Notes under the pieces: model-generated
What the model saw: only the letters and a program-made list of their open reading frames with translations
The model's database searches: none
Told to the model about the DNA's origin: nothing
Assembly: GCF_039536245.1 (NCBI RefSeq)
Contig: NZ_BAAAYN010000038.1
Coordinates: 31,652 to 69,367, forward strand
DNA length: 37,716 nt
Direction of reading: 5' to 3'
DNA from: Cryptosporangium minutisporangium
GTDB taxonomy: Bacteria; Actinomycetota; Actinomycetes; Mycobacteriales; Cryptosporangiaceae
Position numbers and translations under genes: made by a program
Shown here: positions 9,678 through 17,564 of the stretch, piece after piece
Layout: each line of letters begins with the position of its first letter
How positions within the stretch are numbered: position 1 is the first letter of the stretch

Positions 9678-10181
9678 GTGGGGGCGATCGTGATCGCCGA
9701 GGACGACCCGGATATCCGGGGGATGATCAGCGAGAAGCTGTCGCGGGCCGGTCACAGCGTCACCGCGACCGAGGACGGGGCGGCTGCCCTGGTCGCGGTG
9801 CGCCGCTCGGTGCCGGACGTCGTCGTGCTCGACATGCAGATGCCCGGGCTCTCCGGCCTGGATGTCGTCCGGCTGCTCCGGGTCGACCCGGCCACCGCCG
9901 ACGTACCGGTCATCATGGTGACGTCGCACAGTCAGGCGCAGTACATCGGCGAGAGCTTCAACTCCGGCGTGAACGACTTCCTCGCCAAGCCGTTCAGCCC
10001 GCGGGAGCTCGCCGCGCGGATCGAGCGTCTGATGGTCGACGGCCAGGAACCCGACGACGGAGGATCGACGCAGGTGGCGACGGCAGCGGAGGCCGTGGTC
10101 GACGCGCTCGTCGCCACCGAGGAGGCAGAGGAGAAGGTCGGCCGACGCCGGTTCTTCCGCCTGCTCACTCCGTCCTCCTGA
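9678..10181 (+). CDS. Stand-alone response-regulator receiver protein
   Basis: 167-residue protein. Residues 1-118 are a complete CheY-like receiver: acidic pair (EDD, 8-10), phospho-acceptor Asp52 in VVLDMQMPG, a conserved Thr in MVTS and a Lys in AKPFSP. The remaining 50 residues are an Ala/Glu-rich helix ending in a basic RRRFFRLL tail, with no recognised DNA-binding or enzymatic output. It may act as a phosphate shuttle, an adaptor or a membrane-touching regulator. The GTG at 9678 follows a G-rich stretch (GGGTGGGGGTGGG) that can serve as ribosome-binding site. It is divergent from the hybrid kinase across a 208-bp gap, so it is a plausible phosphorelay partner. Confidence 0.9.
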   Translation: MGAIVIAEDDPDIRGMISEKLSRAGHSVTATEDGAAALVAVRRSVPDVVVLDMQMPGLSGLDVVRLLRVDPATADVPVIMVTSHSQAQYIGESFNSGVNDFLAKPFSPRELAARIERLMVDGQEPDDGGSTQVATAAEAVVDALVATEEAEEKVGRRRFFRLLTPSS

Positions 10182-10282
10182 CGGATCATCCCGCCGGACC
10201 GGCTCCGGCCGTAAGGCGGGCACGGCGGCGTCCTGGAATGCTGGCTACCGGCCCGGGACCGCCACCGTGAAGGAGACCGTCG

Positions 10283-10768
10283 ATGGACGCCGCCGACCGC
10301 AGCGGTCCGGGCCGGCCCGACGTCGACGAATCCGGCCGGTCGTACGCGGTGCTGGCGTTCGGGCCGGACGCCGAGCGCGTGGCTACGACCTGGCGGGCCC
10401 GTCTCGCCGCACTGGGCCGGACGGTGTGGTCCTGGTCGGGGGAGCGGGCCACCGACGCCGCCCTGGCCGCGCTCGCCGAGCAGACACGCGTCGCGACCGT
10501 CGGCTGGCGGCTGCTGCTCGCGGGCCCGGAGGCCGACGTCCTGCGGGCGCGGGCGGTCGCGATCACCGGCGGTGCCGTGGACGCGGAGCTGACCGTGGTG
10601 GTCACCGACGATCGTCGCCGCCGGGTCTGGTGCGCGCATTGCGGGAGCACCACCGAGGCCGACGTCCGCGCAGGCGATGACCTGCCGTGCGCGGACTGCG
10701 GCCGGACGCTGTCGGTGCACGCCCACGTCTCCCGGCACCGGGCCGCGTATCTGGGAGCCGGCGAGTGA
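10283..10768 (+). CDS. dmmA: DmmA-like subunit of dimethylamine-type monooxygenase
   Basis: 161-residue cytosolic protein resembling dimethylamine monooxygenase subunit DmmA. An N-terminal alpha/beta domain (residues 20-110) is followed by a C-terminal double CxxC knuckle: C117/C120 in WCAHC and C136/C139 in CADC, ending with the family-like phrase VHAHVSRHRAAYLG. The four cysteines probably hold zinc. In characterised systems this subunit works with a flavin/2Fe-2S reductase and a haem-binding (DUF3445-type) catalytic protein to N-demethylate secondary amines. The ATG has AGGAGA seven bases upstream. Its TGA overlaps the GTG of the reductase. The catalytic haem partner is not in this window. 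Confidence 0.78.
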   Translation: MDAADRSGPGRPDVDESGRSYAVLAFGPDAERVATTWRARLAALGRTVWSWSGERATDAALAALAEQTRVATVGWRLLLAGPEADVLRARAVAITGGAVDAELTVVVTDDRRRRVWCAHCGSTTEADVRAGDDLPCADCGRTLSVHAHVSRHRAAYLGAGE

Positions 10769-11700
10769 CCGTGCTTCGCCTCGTCGTCCGGCGAACCACC
10801 GAGGTCGCCGACGGCATCCGGGAGATCGCCTTCGCGGCCGAGGACGGAGCGCCGCTCCCGCCGCACCCACCCGGCAGCCACCTCGTCGTGGAGTCCGGAC
10901 CGGCGCGGAACGCCTACTCGCTGACGAACGTCGGACGGGCTCCGGCCGAGTACACGATCGCGGTGCTCCGCCGCCCCGACGGTCGCGGCGGCTCCGAGCA
11001 CCTGCACCGCCTGCGCCCCGGTGACCGGATCGCCGCCTCCCGGCCGCGCAGCGCGTTCGCCCCGGTCAGCACCGCGCGGCGACACCTGCTGATCGCCGGG
11101 GGCATCGGCATCACACCGGTGCTCGCGCACGTCCGCGACGCGCGACTCTGGGGGCGGACGGTCGAGCTGCTCTACGTGCACCGGCCGGGCGCCGGCGCTT
11201 TCGCCGGTGAGCTCGTCGACCATCTCGGGCCTCGGCTGTTCCGGACCACGGACCGGGACGCGTTCGGGCGCCGGCTGGCGACCGCGCTGACGACCCAGCC
11301 GCTCGGCACGCACCTCTACGTCTGCGGACCCGGATCGCTCACCGACCAGGTCGTGACCGAGGCGTCGGCGGCGGGGTGGGTCCCGCAGCGCCTGCACCTG
11401 GAGCGGTTCGTGCCCGCCGAGCCGGCGTCCGGGCGGGCGTTCGTCGCGCGGCTGGCCCGGTCGGGGCGGGACGTCGTGGTGCCGTCCGGCACCAGCCTGC
11501 TCGACGCGGTGCGCGCGGCCGGGATCGACGTGCCGAACCTGTGCCGGCAGGGGATCTGCGGAGAGTGCCGAGTGGGGGTGCTGGCGGGGACGCCCCTGCA
11601 CCGCGACGAGTACCTCGCCGACGACGAGCGGGCCGCCGGCGACGCGGTGATGTGCTGCGTTTCCCGGAGCGAGACCGACACGCTGGAGCTCGATCTCTAA
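10765..11700 (+). CDS. dmmB: PDR/VanB-family FMN/2Fe-2S reductase (DmmB-like)
   Basis: 311-residue single-chain reductase delivering NAD(P)H electrons to an oxygenase. In order: a flavin-binding beta-barrel with RNAYSL (about 50), a nucleotide-binding domain with GGIGITPVLAH and the terminal CGPGSL motif, then a C-terminal plant-type ferredoxin domain with the 2Fe-2S ligands C-x4-C-x2-C (NLCRQGICGEC) and a distal Cys in VMCCV. Domain order is that of the phthalate dioxygenase reductase/VanB family. The GTG start at 10765 overlaps the stop of the DmmA-like gene, tying them as one complex. It could also serve another oxygenase if the haem subunit is absent from the genome. Confidence 0.85.
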   Translation: MTVLRLVVRRTTEVADGIREIAFAAEDGAPLPPHPPGSHLVVESGPARNAYSLTNVGRAPAEYTIAVLRRPDGRGGSEHLHRLRPGDRIAASRPRSAFAPVSTARRHLLIAGGIGITPVLAHVRDARLWGRTVELLYVHRPGAGAFAGELVDHLGPRLFRTTDRDAFGRRLATALTTQPLGTHLYVCGPGSLTDQVVTEASAAGWVPQRLHLERFVPAEPASGRAFVARLARSGRDVVVPSGTSLLDAVRAAGIDVPNLCRQGICGECRVGVLAGTPLHRDEYLADDERAAGDAVMCCVSRSETDTLELDL

Positions 11701-11732
11701 CCCTCAGGTCGAGGCTGTAACTACTATCGCGA

Positions 11733-12596
11733 CTATCCGTGGCGGGCCGGCGCCAGTCCGAGCCGCTCGGCCTGGCGTCCGAGTGACGCGACGATCTCGT
11801 CCGGCGACCTGTCGGGTAACCCCCAGATCGCGTCGGTGACGCCCGCCTCGGCCCAGGACGCGAGAAGCTCCGGGCTGGGCCGGGTGGTTGCGAGGACGTG
11901 GATCTGCGGGGCGCCCTCCCGCCCGGCGCGGGACCAGGCCTCGCGGAGCGCGTCGGCCTTGGCCTGCAGGCCGGTCTCGGTCGGGGTGGTCATCCAGCCG
12001 TCGGCGCTCCGAGCGATCCAGGCGAACGTCTTGGGACCGCCGCCCGCGCCGATGATCAGCGGAACGTGCTCCTGCACCGGTTTCGGGTAGGCCCACGACG
12101 GGCCGAACGCCACGTACTCGCCCTGGTAGGAGGCGACCTCCTGGGTCCAGAGCGCGCGCATCGCCTCGACGTACTCGCGGAGGACGGTCCGGCGGCGGGC
12201 GGCGTCCACCCGGTGGTCGGCGAGCTCGTCGGTGTTCCAGCCGAACCCCGCGCCGAGCGTGACCCGGCCGCCCGAGAGGTGGTCGAGCGTCGCGATCGTC
12301 TTCGCCAGCGTGATCGGGTCGGACTCGACCGGGAGCGCCACCGCGGTCGCCAGCCGGATCCGCGACGTCACCTGGGCCGCCGTGGCCAGCGCCACCCAGG
12401 GGTCGAGGGTCCTGGAGTAGCGGTCGTCCGGCAGCGCGGCACCCCCGGTGCCGGGGTGCGGTGCGTCCCGTCGCACCGGGATGTGAGTGTGTTCGGGCAC
12501 GTAGAACGTGTCGAAGCCGGCCTCCTCGGCGGCGCGGGCCGCGTCAGCGGGGCGGATTCCCCGATCACTCGCGAACAGCACCACGCCGTGCCTCAC
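11733..12596 (-). CDS. LLM-class F420-dependent oxidoreductase
   Basis: 287-residue TIM-barrel protein of the bacterial-luciferase-like group that uses F420 rather than FMN. Typical phrases are GFDTFYVPEHTHIP, SRIRLATAVALP, TLDHLSGGRVTLGAGFGWN and PLIIGAGGGPKTF. Family members catalyse hydride transfer in catabolic or redox steps; the substrate is unknown. GTG at 12596 is preceded by GGAGGTGG with a good spacing. A KstR-like palindrome sits 16 bp upstream of the start (12613-12626), so the gene probably has its own promoter although it follows the catabolic operon on the same strand. It contains a rare TTA codon (11817-11819, minus strand). Confidence 0.92.
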   Translation of the reverse strand: MRHGVVLFASDRGIRPADAARAAEEAGFDTFYVPEHTHIPVRRDAPHPGTGGAALPDDRYSRTLDPWVALATAAQVTSRIRLATAVALPVESDPITLAKTIATLDHLSGGRVTLGAGFGWNTDELADHRVDAARRRTVLREYVEAMRALWTQEVASYQGEYVAFGPSWAYPKPVQEHVPLIIGAGGGPKTFAWIARSADGWMTTPTETGLQAKADALREAWSRAGREGAPQIHVLATTRPSPELLASWAEAGVTDAIWGLPDRSPDEIVASLGRQAERLGLAPARHG

Positions 12597-12612
12597 GGGC
12601 CACCTCCGGAAC

Positions 12613-12626
12613 TAGAACACGTTCCA
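12613..12626. promoter_or_regulatory. KstR-like operator upstream of F420 oxidoreductase
   Basis: TAGAACACGTTCCA fits the KstR consensus TnnAACnnGTTnnA at every fixed position. It lies 16 bp before the GTG of the oxidoreductase gene, adjacent to its ribosome-binding site, a position where a bound TetR-family repressor would block transcription. KstR is the regulator of cholesterol/steroid catabolism in mycobacteria and rhodococci. Confidence 0.6.
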
Positions 12627-12662
12627 GAACGATGGCAGCCGGCGGGCGACGGCGCAAGCTCC

Positions 12663-12714
12663 GAGGCGGTGCACGTTTGCGGCCGTTCCAGGGCACGCGA
12701 ACGTGCACCGCTTC
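12663..12714. terminator. Strong hairpin closing the catabolic operon
   Basis: Inverted repeat with 19-bp arms (12663-12681 and 12696-12714; two mismatches) and a 14-nt loop. The arms contain CGGTGCACGTT and AACGTGCACCG. The right arm overlaps the TGA of the esterase gene, so the hairpin forms directly at the end of that reading frame. No clear U-tract follows, as is common in actinobacteria. It separates the five-gene operon from the downstream F420 oxidoreductase. Confidence 0.75.
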
Positions 12715-13642
12715 ACCGAAGCAGGTGCGCCCGCAGGAATTCGATCGTGCGGTCGAGTGCGGCGGCGGCGGCCTCGGGCGCTCCCAGCCACATGTGGTCG
12801 GCGCCGTCGAACAGTTCCAGCGTGACGTCCGCACCGGCCGCCGTCAGCGCGTCGGCGAGCCGTTCGCTCTGCCGGACCGAGATCAACCGGTCCGCACGAC
12901 CGTGCAGCAGCAGGAACGGCGGTGCGCCCGGCCCGGCGTACGTCACCGGGCTGGCCGCCGCGGTCCGCTCCGGCCGGGCCGTGACCGGCTCGCCGAGCAG
13001 TAGCGCTTCCCGGGAGTCGGCCGCGTCCGGATCGGCGCCGAGATCGGCGGCGACGGCACCCAGGTCGCTAGGGGTGTACCAGGCGACGACCGCGTCGACC
13101 GCGGACGACGGCCCGACCAGCCCGACGTCGCCCTCCAGGTCGAGGACGTCGTCCGTGAGGCCGACCAGCGCGGCGAGGTGCCCACCGGCAGACTCGCCCC
13201 AGGCCGCGATCCGCGCGGTGTCGATCCCGGCCTCACCGCCGCGGGCGCGGAGCCACCGCACCGCGGCCTTGACGTCGTGCAACGGCGCCGGCCACGTAGC
13301 CTCCGCGGAGAGCCGGTAGTCGACGCTCGCGACCCCGATCCCGGCCTGCGCGAGCCGTTCGAACGGGGTCGGACGGGCGCCCGCGTACGCCGGACCGACC
13401 GCGTTCCGGCTGCCCATCCGCCAGCCGCCCCCGTGCAGGAAGACCACGACCGGGGCGGGCGCGGTCGCCTCCGGCGGCAGGATCAGGTCGAGCTCGAGCG
13501 GCCGGTACCCGGGCACGCCCGCGTAGCGGATCGCGGTCACCGTGCGGACGCCGTCCGCGCCGACGTGGACGGCGGGCAGCGGTGCCTCGTGGACCGGCGG
13601 CAGCAGCGGACGCCCTCCGGGGGCGGAGTGCGGTGCGGTCAT
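12713..13642 (-). CDS. Alpha/beta hydrolase, HSL-type esterase
   Basis: 309-residue cytosolic carboxylesterase of the hormone-sensitive-lipase type. Oxyanion motif HGGG at 70-73, nucleophile Ser151 in GESAG, probable acid Asp251 (GRADRL) and His283 (GADHMW). The start is ATG 13642 with GGAGGG six bases upstream; an alternative GTG at 13669 overlaps the hydroxylase stop but lacks a ribosome-binding site. It is the last gene of the minus-strand operon with cupin, FAH hydrolase, DUF3500 and FAD hydroxylase. It could release the aromatic substrate from an ester, or hydrolyse an ester or lactone intermediate. Confidence 0.92.
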   Translation of the reverse strand: MTAPHSAPGGRPLLPPVHEAPLPAVHVGADGVRTVTAIRYAGVPGYRPLELDLILPPEATAPAPVVVFLHGGGWRMGSRNAVGPAYAGARPTPFERLAQAGIGVASVDYRLSAEATWPAPLHDVKAAVRWLRARGGEAGIDTARIAAWGESAGGHLAALVGLTDDVLDLEGDVGLVGPSSAVDAVVAWYTPSDLGAVAADLGADPDAADSREALLLGEPVTARPERTAAASPVTYAGPGAPPFLLLHGRADRLISVRQSERLADALTAAGADVTLELFDGADHMWLGAPEAAAAALDRTIEFLRAHLLR

Positions 13643-13665
13643 CGGGTTCCCTCCGTCGTCGGCAG

Positions 13666-15342
13666 TCACGGCGTCGGGCTGGGCACCGAGACGGTCGAGC
13701 CGGTCACCGTCCGCAGCAGGGTTTCCGCGTCCTCGACCCGGCCACCCCGCCAGGCGACGTGTTGGTCGGGGCGCACGAGCACGAGGTCCGCGCCGTAGTG
13801 CGGGCGGAGCTCGGGCCGGTCGGTGAGGTCGACCACCTGCACCGGGATACCGAGACGATCGGCCGCCGAAACCACCCCGTCCACGTCCCCGGCACCCACG
13901 CGCAGCAGCGTGAACTCCGGCCCTAGGCGGTCGTAGAGCGAGCCGCCGTCCGGCAGCCAGGCGTGCGGCAGCCGCGCTCCGGGATGCGCCGAGGGCGTGT
14001 ACAGCGTCAGCGTCGGCTCCGGCACGGTCGTGCCGCTACCCACATCCGGGCCGTCCAGTACCCCGGCGTCCTCCGGGACGACGGCGCCGTCCGGGACGAC
14101 GACCGGCGAGTCCGGGTAGTCGTAGCCGAGCACCAGGCCCAGGCTGTGGAACTCGGCGTCCTTGACCTGCAGGCCGTCGGCGAGCCGTGCCCGCAGCGCC
14201 TGTCCGGCCGGACCGGAGTCGGTGAGGTCGGCGCCGCCGGCGATCTCCCTCTTCAGCGCCGGTGCCAGGAACGCTTCCTGCGATCCGGCGGCGTCGATCG
14301 TGCGTGCGGCCACCGGACGCCGCTCGGCCTGGTAGCTGTCGAGCAACCCCTCCGACGCCCAGCCGCGCAGCACCGCGGCGAGCTTCCAGCCGAGGTTCAC
14401 CGCGTCGCCCACGCACGTGTTGAAGCCGTGCCCGCCCCACGGCGGGTTGAGGTGGGCGGCGTCGCCGACCAGGAACACCCGCTGCCCCCGGTACCGGTCC
14501 ACCAGCAGCATCCGCGCCGACCACGGATCGGTGGCCAGCACGTCGACGCCCACGTCGGCGCCGATCAGCGAGCGCACTAGCGCCGCCGCGTCCGCGTCCT
14601 CGTGCACCCCCTGCACGATCGCCCACCAGGTGCCGTCCAGGTCCAGCCGGCCCATCAAGCCGCCGACCTCGGCGCCGAGCACCCAGTAGTGGACGCCGAG
14701 CGCACACAGCGCCCGGGTCTCCAGCGCCGGTGCGCGGAACGTGACGCTGAGGTTCGGCATCGTGCCCGACGAACCCTCGTACCGGACGCCGATCGCCCGG
14801 CGGGTGATCCCGCTGCTGCCGTCGCAGCCCAGCACGTACTCGGCCACGACCTCGTGGCGGACGCCGTCCGGGTCGCGGAGCACCGCACGAACGACGTCGG
14901 GCCCGTCCTCGATCGATTCGGCCTCCCAGCCGATCTGCAGGCTGACGGTCGGCAGTTCCGCGACCGCCTCCCGGAGCACCTGCTCGACGACCGGCTGCGG
15001 AACCTGCTGACCGGCCTCGGCGAACTCCTCGCGCCGATCGGTGACCAGGCCGAACGCCTCGGTGAAGCGGGTGATCTCGTGCCCGAACAGGCCGGTGCAG
15101 AAGACGACGTCCTGGGCGTGGGCGACGGGCAGCGGCGCGAGCTCCCGGAGGCGGTCGGCCAGACCCCAGCGGCGCAGGTGCTCCATCGTCCGGACGCTGG
15201 TCGTCTTCGCGCGTGCCCGCAGCGGGTCGAGCGTCGTCCGCGGCTCGACGACCAGGACCTCGATGCCGCGGCGTCCCAGTTCGAGGGCGGCGGCGAGGCC
15301 GCTCGGTCCGCCGCCGACGATCAGCACGGGGACAGTGCTCAT
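13666..15342 (-). CDS. FAD-dependent aromatic hydroxylase (MhpA/phenol hydroxylase-like)
   Basis: 558-residue class A flavoprotein monooxygenase that inserts one oxygen into a phenolic ring using NAD(P)H. Features: N-terminal GGGPSG dinucleotide motif (10-15), the mid DG motif in GCDGSSGITR (172-181), the FAD-ribityl motif GDAAH (293-297) followed by PPWGGHGFN, and a C-terminal thioredoxin-like domain (about 440-550) as in phenol 2-monooxygenase and 3-(3-hydroxyphenyl)propionate hydroxylase. The ATG at 15342 follows AGGAG and overlaps the stop of the DUF3500 gene (ATGA). Within the operon it would prepare the ring for cleavage. Confidence 0.92.
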   Translation of the reverse strand: MSTVPVLIVGGGPSGLAAALELGRRGIEVLVVEPRTTLDPLRARAKTTSVRTMEHLRRWGLADRLRELAPLPVAHAQDVVFCTGLFGHEITRFTEAFGLVTDRREEFAEAGQQVPQPVVEQVLREAVAELPTVSLQIGWEAESIEDGPDVVRAVLRDPDGVRHEVVAEYVLGCDGSSGITRRAIGVRYEGSSGTMPNLSVTFRAPALETRALCALGVHYWVLGAEVGGLMGRLDLDGTWWAIVQGVHEDADAAALVRSLIGADVGVDVLATDPWSARMLLVDRYRGQRVFLVGDAAHLNPPWGGHGFNTCVGDAVNLGWKLAAVLRGWASEGLLDSYQAERRPVAARTIDAAGSQEAFLAPALKREIAGGADLTDSGPAGQALRARLADGLQVKDAEFHSLGLVLGYDYPDSPVVVPDGAVVPEDAGVLDGPDVGSGTTVPEPTLTLYTPSAHPGARLPHAWLPDGGSLYDRLGPEFTLLRVGAGDVDGVVSAADRLGIPVQVVDLTDRPELRPHYGADLVLVRPDQHVAWRGGRVEDAETLLRTVTGSTVSVPSPTP

Positions 15343-16589
15343 GGTTTCTCCTGCCACTGCTGCACATACGCACGTCCGTAGTCGTTGCCGTGCGGGGTGC
15401 GCAGGACCGTGTGGATGTGGAACGGCTGCGGGGTGTCGTAGTCGAGAAAGACACCGCAGTGGTGGTCGAGCTCGGCGATGATCACCGGCGACTGCAGCCG
15501 GAAGTAGAAGACGTCGCCGGTGCGGTGACCTCCGATCCAGCAGAACCACGTCTCGTCCCAGTGCTCGCGGATCTCGCGGAGACGGGCCGCCCGCGGCGCG
15601 GCCGGCAGCACGCCGACGAAGCGTTCGGCGAGCGCGTGCACCGCCTCCTGGGCGGCGGCCGGCATCTGCGCGACCCGCAGGCCTTCGTACGGGATCACCC
15701 GGTTGTCCTGGAACGCACCGGCGAGGTGCCGCTCGTCGCCGGGGTGGACCCGGCCGGGGGGCATGGCCGGGTCGACCAGCTGCCGGTACACCGTGGCGGC
15801 GTCGCGCTGCTCGGGCGTCAGGGCGTCCATCACGCGCAGGCCGAGCGCGATGTGCTCGCCGAACGAGCCGCGTCCGGCGTGTGGTCCGGCGTCGATCTCG
15901 TTGGGCTCGGCGCCGAGGAAGACGGGGGAGACGACCATGCGGCCCTCGACGACGAGGCAGTTGACCGCGCAGTGGTGGCCGAACAGCTGCCAGCCCCAGG
16001 GCGCCACCAAGTCCGGCACCCCGTAGAGCACGAGGTGGTAGCTGAACTCGTTGAGGATCGTCTCCAGGTCGACGACCTGACCGAGGAAGCCGTTGATCAG
16101 CATCATCGTGTGTGCCAGCTCGGCTCCCTCGGACGAGAGCGACGCGCGCATCAGTGCCAGCGCCTTCTCCCGGACCTCGACCGGTTGGAACTCCAGGCGC
16201 AGACCGGTGTCGAACTGCATGAACTCCGGGTTGGCCCAGGTCTGCCACTCGACCGCGTCCACCGGGAACGACACCCGCTCGCGATCCTCCGGCGACAGCG
16301 CGGCCAGCAGCTCCTCGGCGGCCGCGACCATCGCCGCGACCGGAGCTTCCTCGCCGGGCGCGGCGGGCTTCAGCGGGTAGAGGCCGTCGCGGAGCGTGCC
16401 GTCCTCGGTGATCCCGCGGAACTCGTTGAGGTACAGCGGGGTCCAGCCCTCGATCAGCCCGCCGGTGAACGTGCCGGGCTTCCGGGCGACGTCCCGGTAG
16501 GCGTACGGATCGAGGCCGCGGACCTCGGCCAGCCGCGGGTGGTCGTGGGGGAACAGGTACTGCCGGAAGGCCCCTGGCTCGTGCGACAT
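15339..16589 (-). CDS. DUF3500-family protein
   Basis: 416-residue soluble protein of family DUF3500; no biochemical function is known to me. No Tat or Sec signal is visible with the ATG at 16589, unlike DUF3500 members that I recall being exported. His-rich clusters could bind a metal: GHHCAVN in the middle, ELDHHCGV, and near the C-terminus FHIHTVLRTPHGNDYG, the family's best-conserved stretch. It lies between FAH hydrolase and FAD hydroxylase with ATGA overlaps at both ends, the tightest coupling in the operon. This implies stoichiometric production and a role in the same pathway, perhaps as a metal-dependent hydrolase or oxidase acting on a ring-derived intermediate (inference). Confidence 0.85.
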   Translation of the reverse strand: MSHEPGAFRQYLFPHDHPRLAEVRGLDPYAYRDVARKPGTFTGGLIEGWTPLYLNEFRGITEDGTLRDGLYPLKPAAPGEEAPVAAMVAAAEELLAALSPEDRERVSFPVDAVEWQTWANPEFMQFDTGLRLEFQPVEVREKALALMRASLSSEGAELAHTMMLINGFLGQVVDLETILNEFSYHLVLYGVPDLVAPWGWQLFGHHCAVNCLVVEGRMVVSPVFLGAEPNEIDAGPHAGRGSFGEHIALGLRVMDALTPEQRDAATVYRQLVDPAMPPGRVHPGDERHLAGAFQDNRVIPYEGLRVAQMPAAAQEAVHALAERFVGVLPAAPRAARLREIREHWDETWFCWIGGHRTGDVFYFRLQSPVIIAELDHHCGVFLDYDTPQPFHIHTVLRTPHGNDYGRAYVQQWQEKP

Positions 16590-17464
16590 CAACGGCTGCC
16601 CTGGTCCGAGGCGGTTGCGTGCCGCGCGTCGTTGCCGACGATGGGGTTGCGCAGGACGCCGATGCGCTCGACCTCGACCTCGACGACGTCGCCCGGCTGC
16701 AGCAGCCACTGCGGGTCGCGGGCGTAACCGACGCCCGACGGCGTGCCGGTGGCGAGCAGGTCACCCGGGCGCAGCGTCAACGTGTGGGAGATCAGCGAGA
16801 GCGTGTCGCCGACCGGATAGACCATCTCGTCGGTGCGGCCGTCCTGCACGGTCTCGCCGTTGACCCGGGTCTGCACGCGCAGCCCGTCGCGCAGGTCGCC
16901 GACCTCCGCGGCGGGCACCAGCGGGCCGAGCGGTCCGGAGTGGTCGCCGTTCTTGCCGAGGATCCACTGCGACGTGAGTTTCTGCGCCCGGCGGGACGTC
17001 AGGTCGTTGAACGCCGAGTAACCGACGACGGCGGCGAGGGCGGTCTCCGGGTCGGCGTCCACCAGCGTCGAGCCGACCCAGGCCACGACCTCGCCCTCCC
17101 AGTCGATGCCGTCCTCGTTCGCGGGCACCGGAACCGGTGCGCCGTCGACGGTCAGCGACTGGGTCCAGCGGGCGAACAGCGTGGGGTGCGGCGGGACGCC
17201 GTCCGCGGCGAACGTTCCTTCGGCGACGTGCTTGAGGTAGTTCAGCCCGATGCAGATCACCCGGGCGCCGGGCAGCACCGGCGGCACCAGCTCGACGTCG
17301 GCGCGGGCCAGCGTCGAGCCGGCGGCCGGGCGCGACAGATAACCCGGCGCGTCGGCCCAGAACTCCTCCAGCCCGGCGACCAGCGTGACCGCGGAACCGT
17401 CCGCCGCGAGGTCGGCCACCTCGACACCGGGCGCGTCGCTGCGGCGTACTCCGACGATCCTCAC
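16589..17464 (-). CDS. Fumarylacetoacetate hydrolase (FAH) family protein
   Basis: 291-residue metal-dependent C-C bond hydrolase/hydratase. Metal-binding acidic residues are seen in DWEGEV (E123, E125) and NDLTSR (D154), with GLNYLKH, TGTPSGVGYARDP and GDVVEVEVERIG characteristic of the family. Such enzymes hydrolyse acylpyruvates or ring-fission products of gentisate and homoprotocatechuate-type pathways, or decarboxylate/hydrate related enols. GTG 17464 is preceded by AGGAAGGA eight bases upstream. Its stop overlaps the DUF3500 ATG. With the cupin and the hydroxylase it fits a ring-cleavage route. Confidence 0.92.
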   Translation of the reverse strand: MRIVGVRRSDAPGVEVADLAADGSAVTLVAGLEEFWADAPGYLSRPAAGSTLARADVELVPPVLPGARVICIGLNYLKHVAEGTFAADGVPPHPTLFARWTQSLTVDGAPVPVPANEDGIDWEGEVVAWVGSTLVDADPETALAAVVGYSAFNDLTSRRAQKLTSQWILGKNGDHSGPLGPLVPAAEVGDLRDGLRVQTRVNGETVQDGRTDEMVYPVGDTLSLISHTLTLRPGDLLATGTPSGVGYARDPQWLLQPGDVVEVEVERIGVLRNPIVGNDARHATASDQGSR

Positions 17465-17498
17465 GATGCTGATCCTTCCTACGGGGGTGCACGGCGGG

Positions 17499-17528
17499 GC
17501 GCCGCCGCCCGGTGCGGTGCGGCGGCGC
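17499..17528. terminator. GC hairpin between cupin and FAH genes
   Basis: GCGCCGCCGC (17499-17508) and GCGGCGGCGC (17519-17528) form a perfect 10-bp stem with a 10-nt loop, inside the 100-bp gap within the operon. It could attenuate transcription, or stabilise the cupin mRNA 3' end so that the first gene is more abundant than the rest. Confidence 0.4.
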
Positions 17529-17564
17529 GTCCCGCGGGGTGACGACGCGGGGGCGTCGGGTGGC

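Noticed and set aside
10190-10220. Terminator after the receiver gene (CCCGCC ... GGCGGG)
   Set aside because: Only a 6-bp stem with a long, partly self-pairing loop; too weak to list with confidence.
7331-10270. 979-codon rightward open frame opposite the hybrid kinase
   Set aside because: Antisense shadow of a conserved multi-domain kinase; it runs out of frame through the receiver gene and has no domains.
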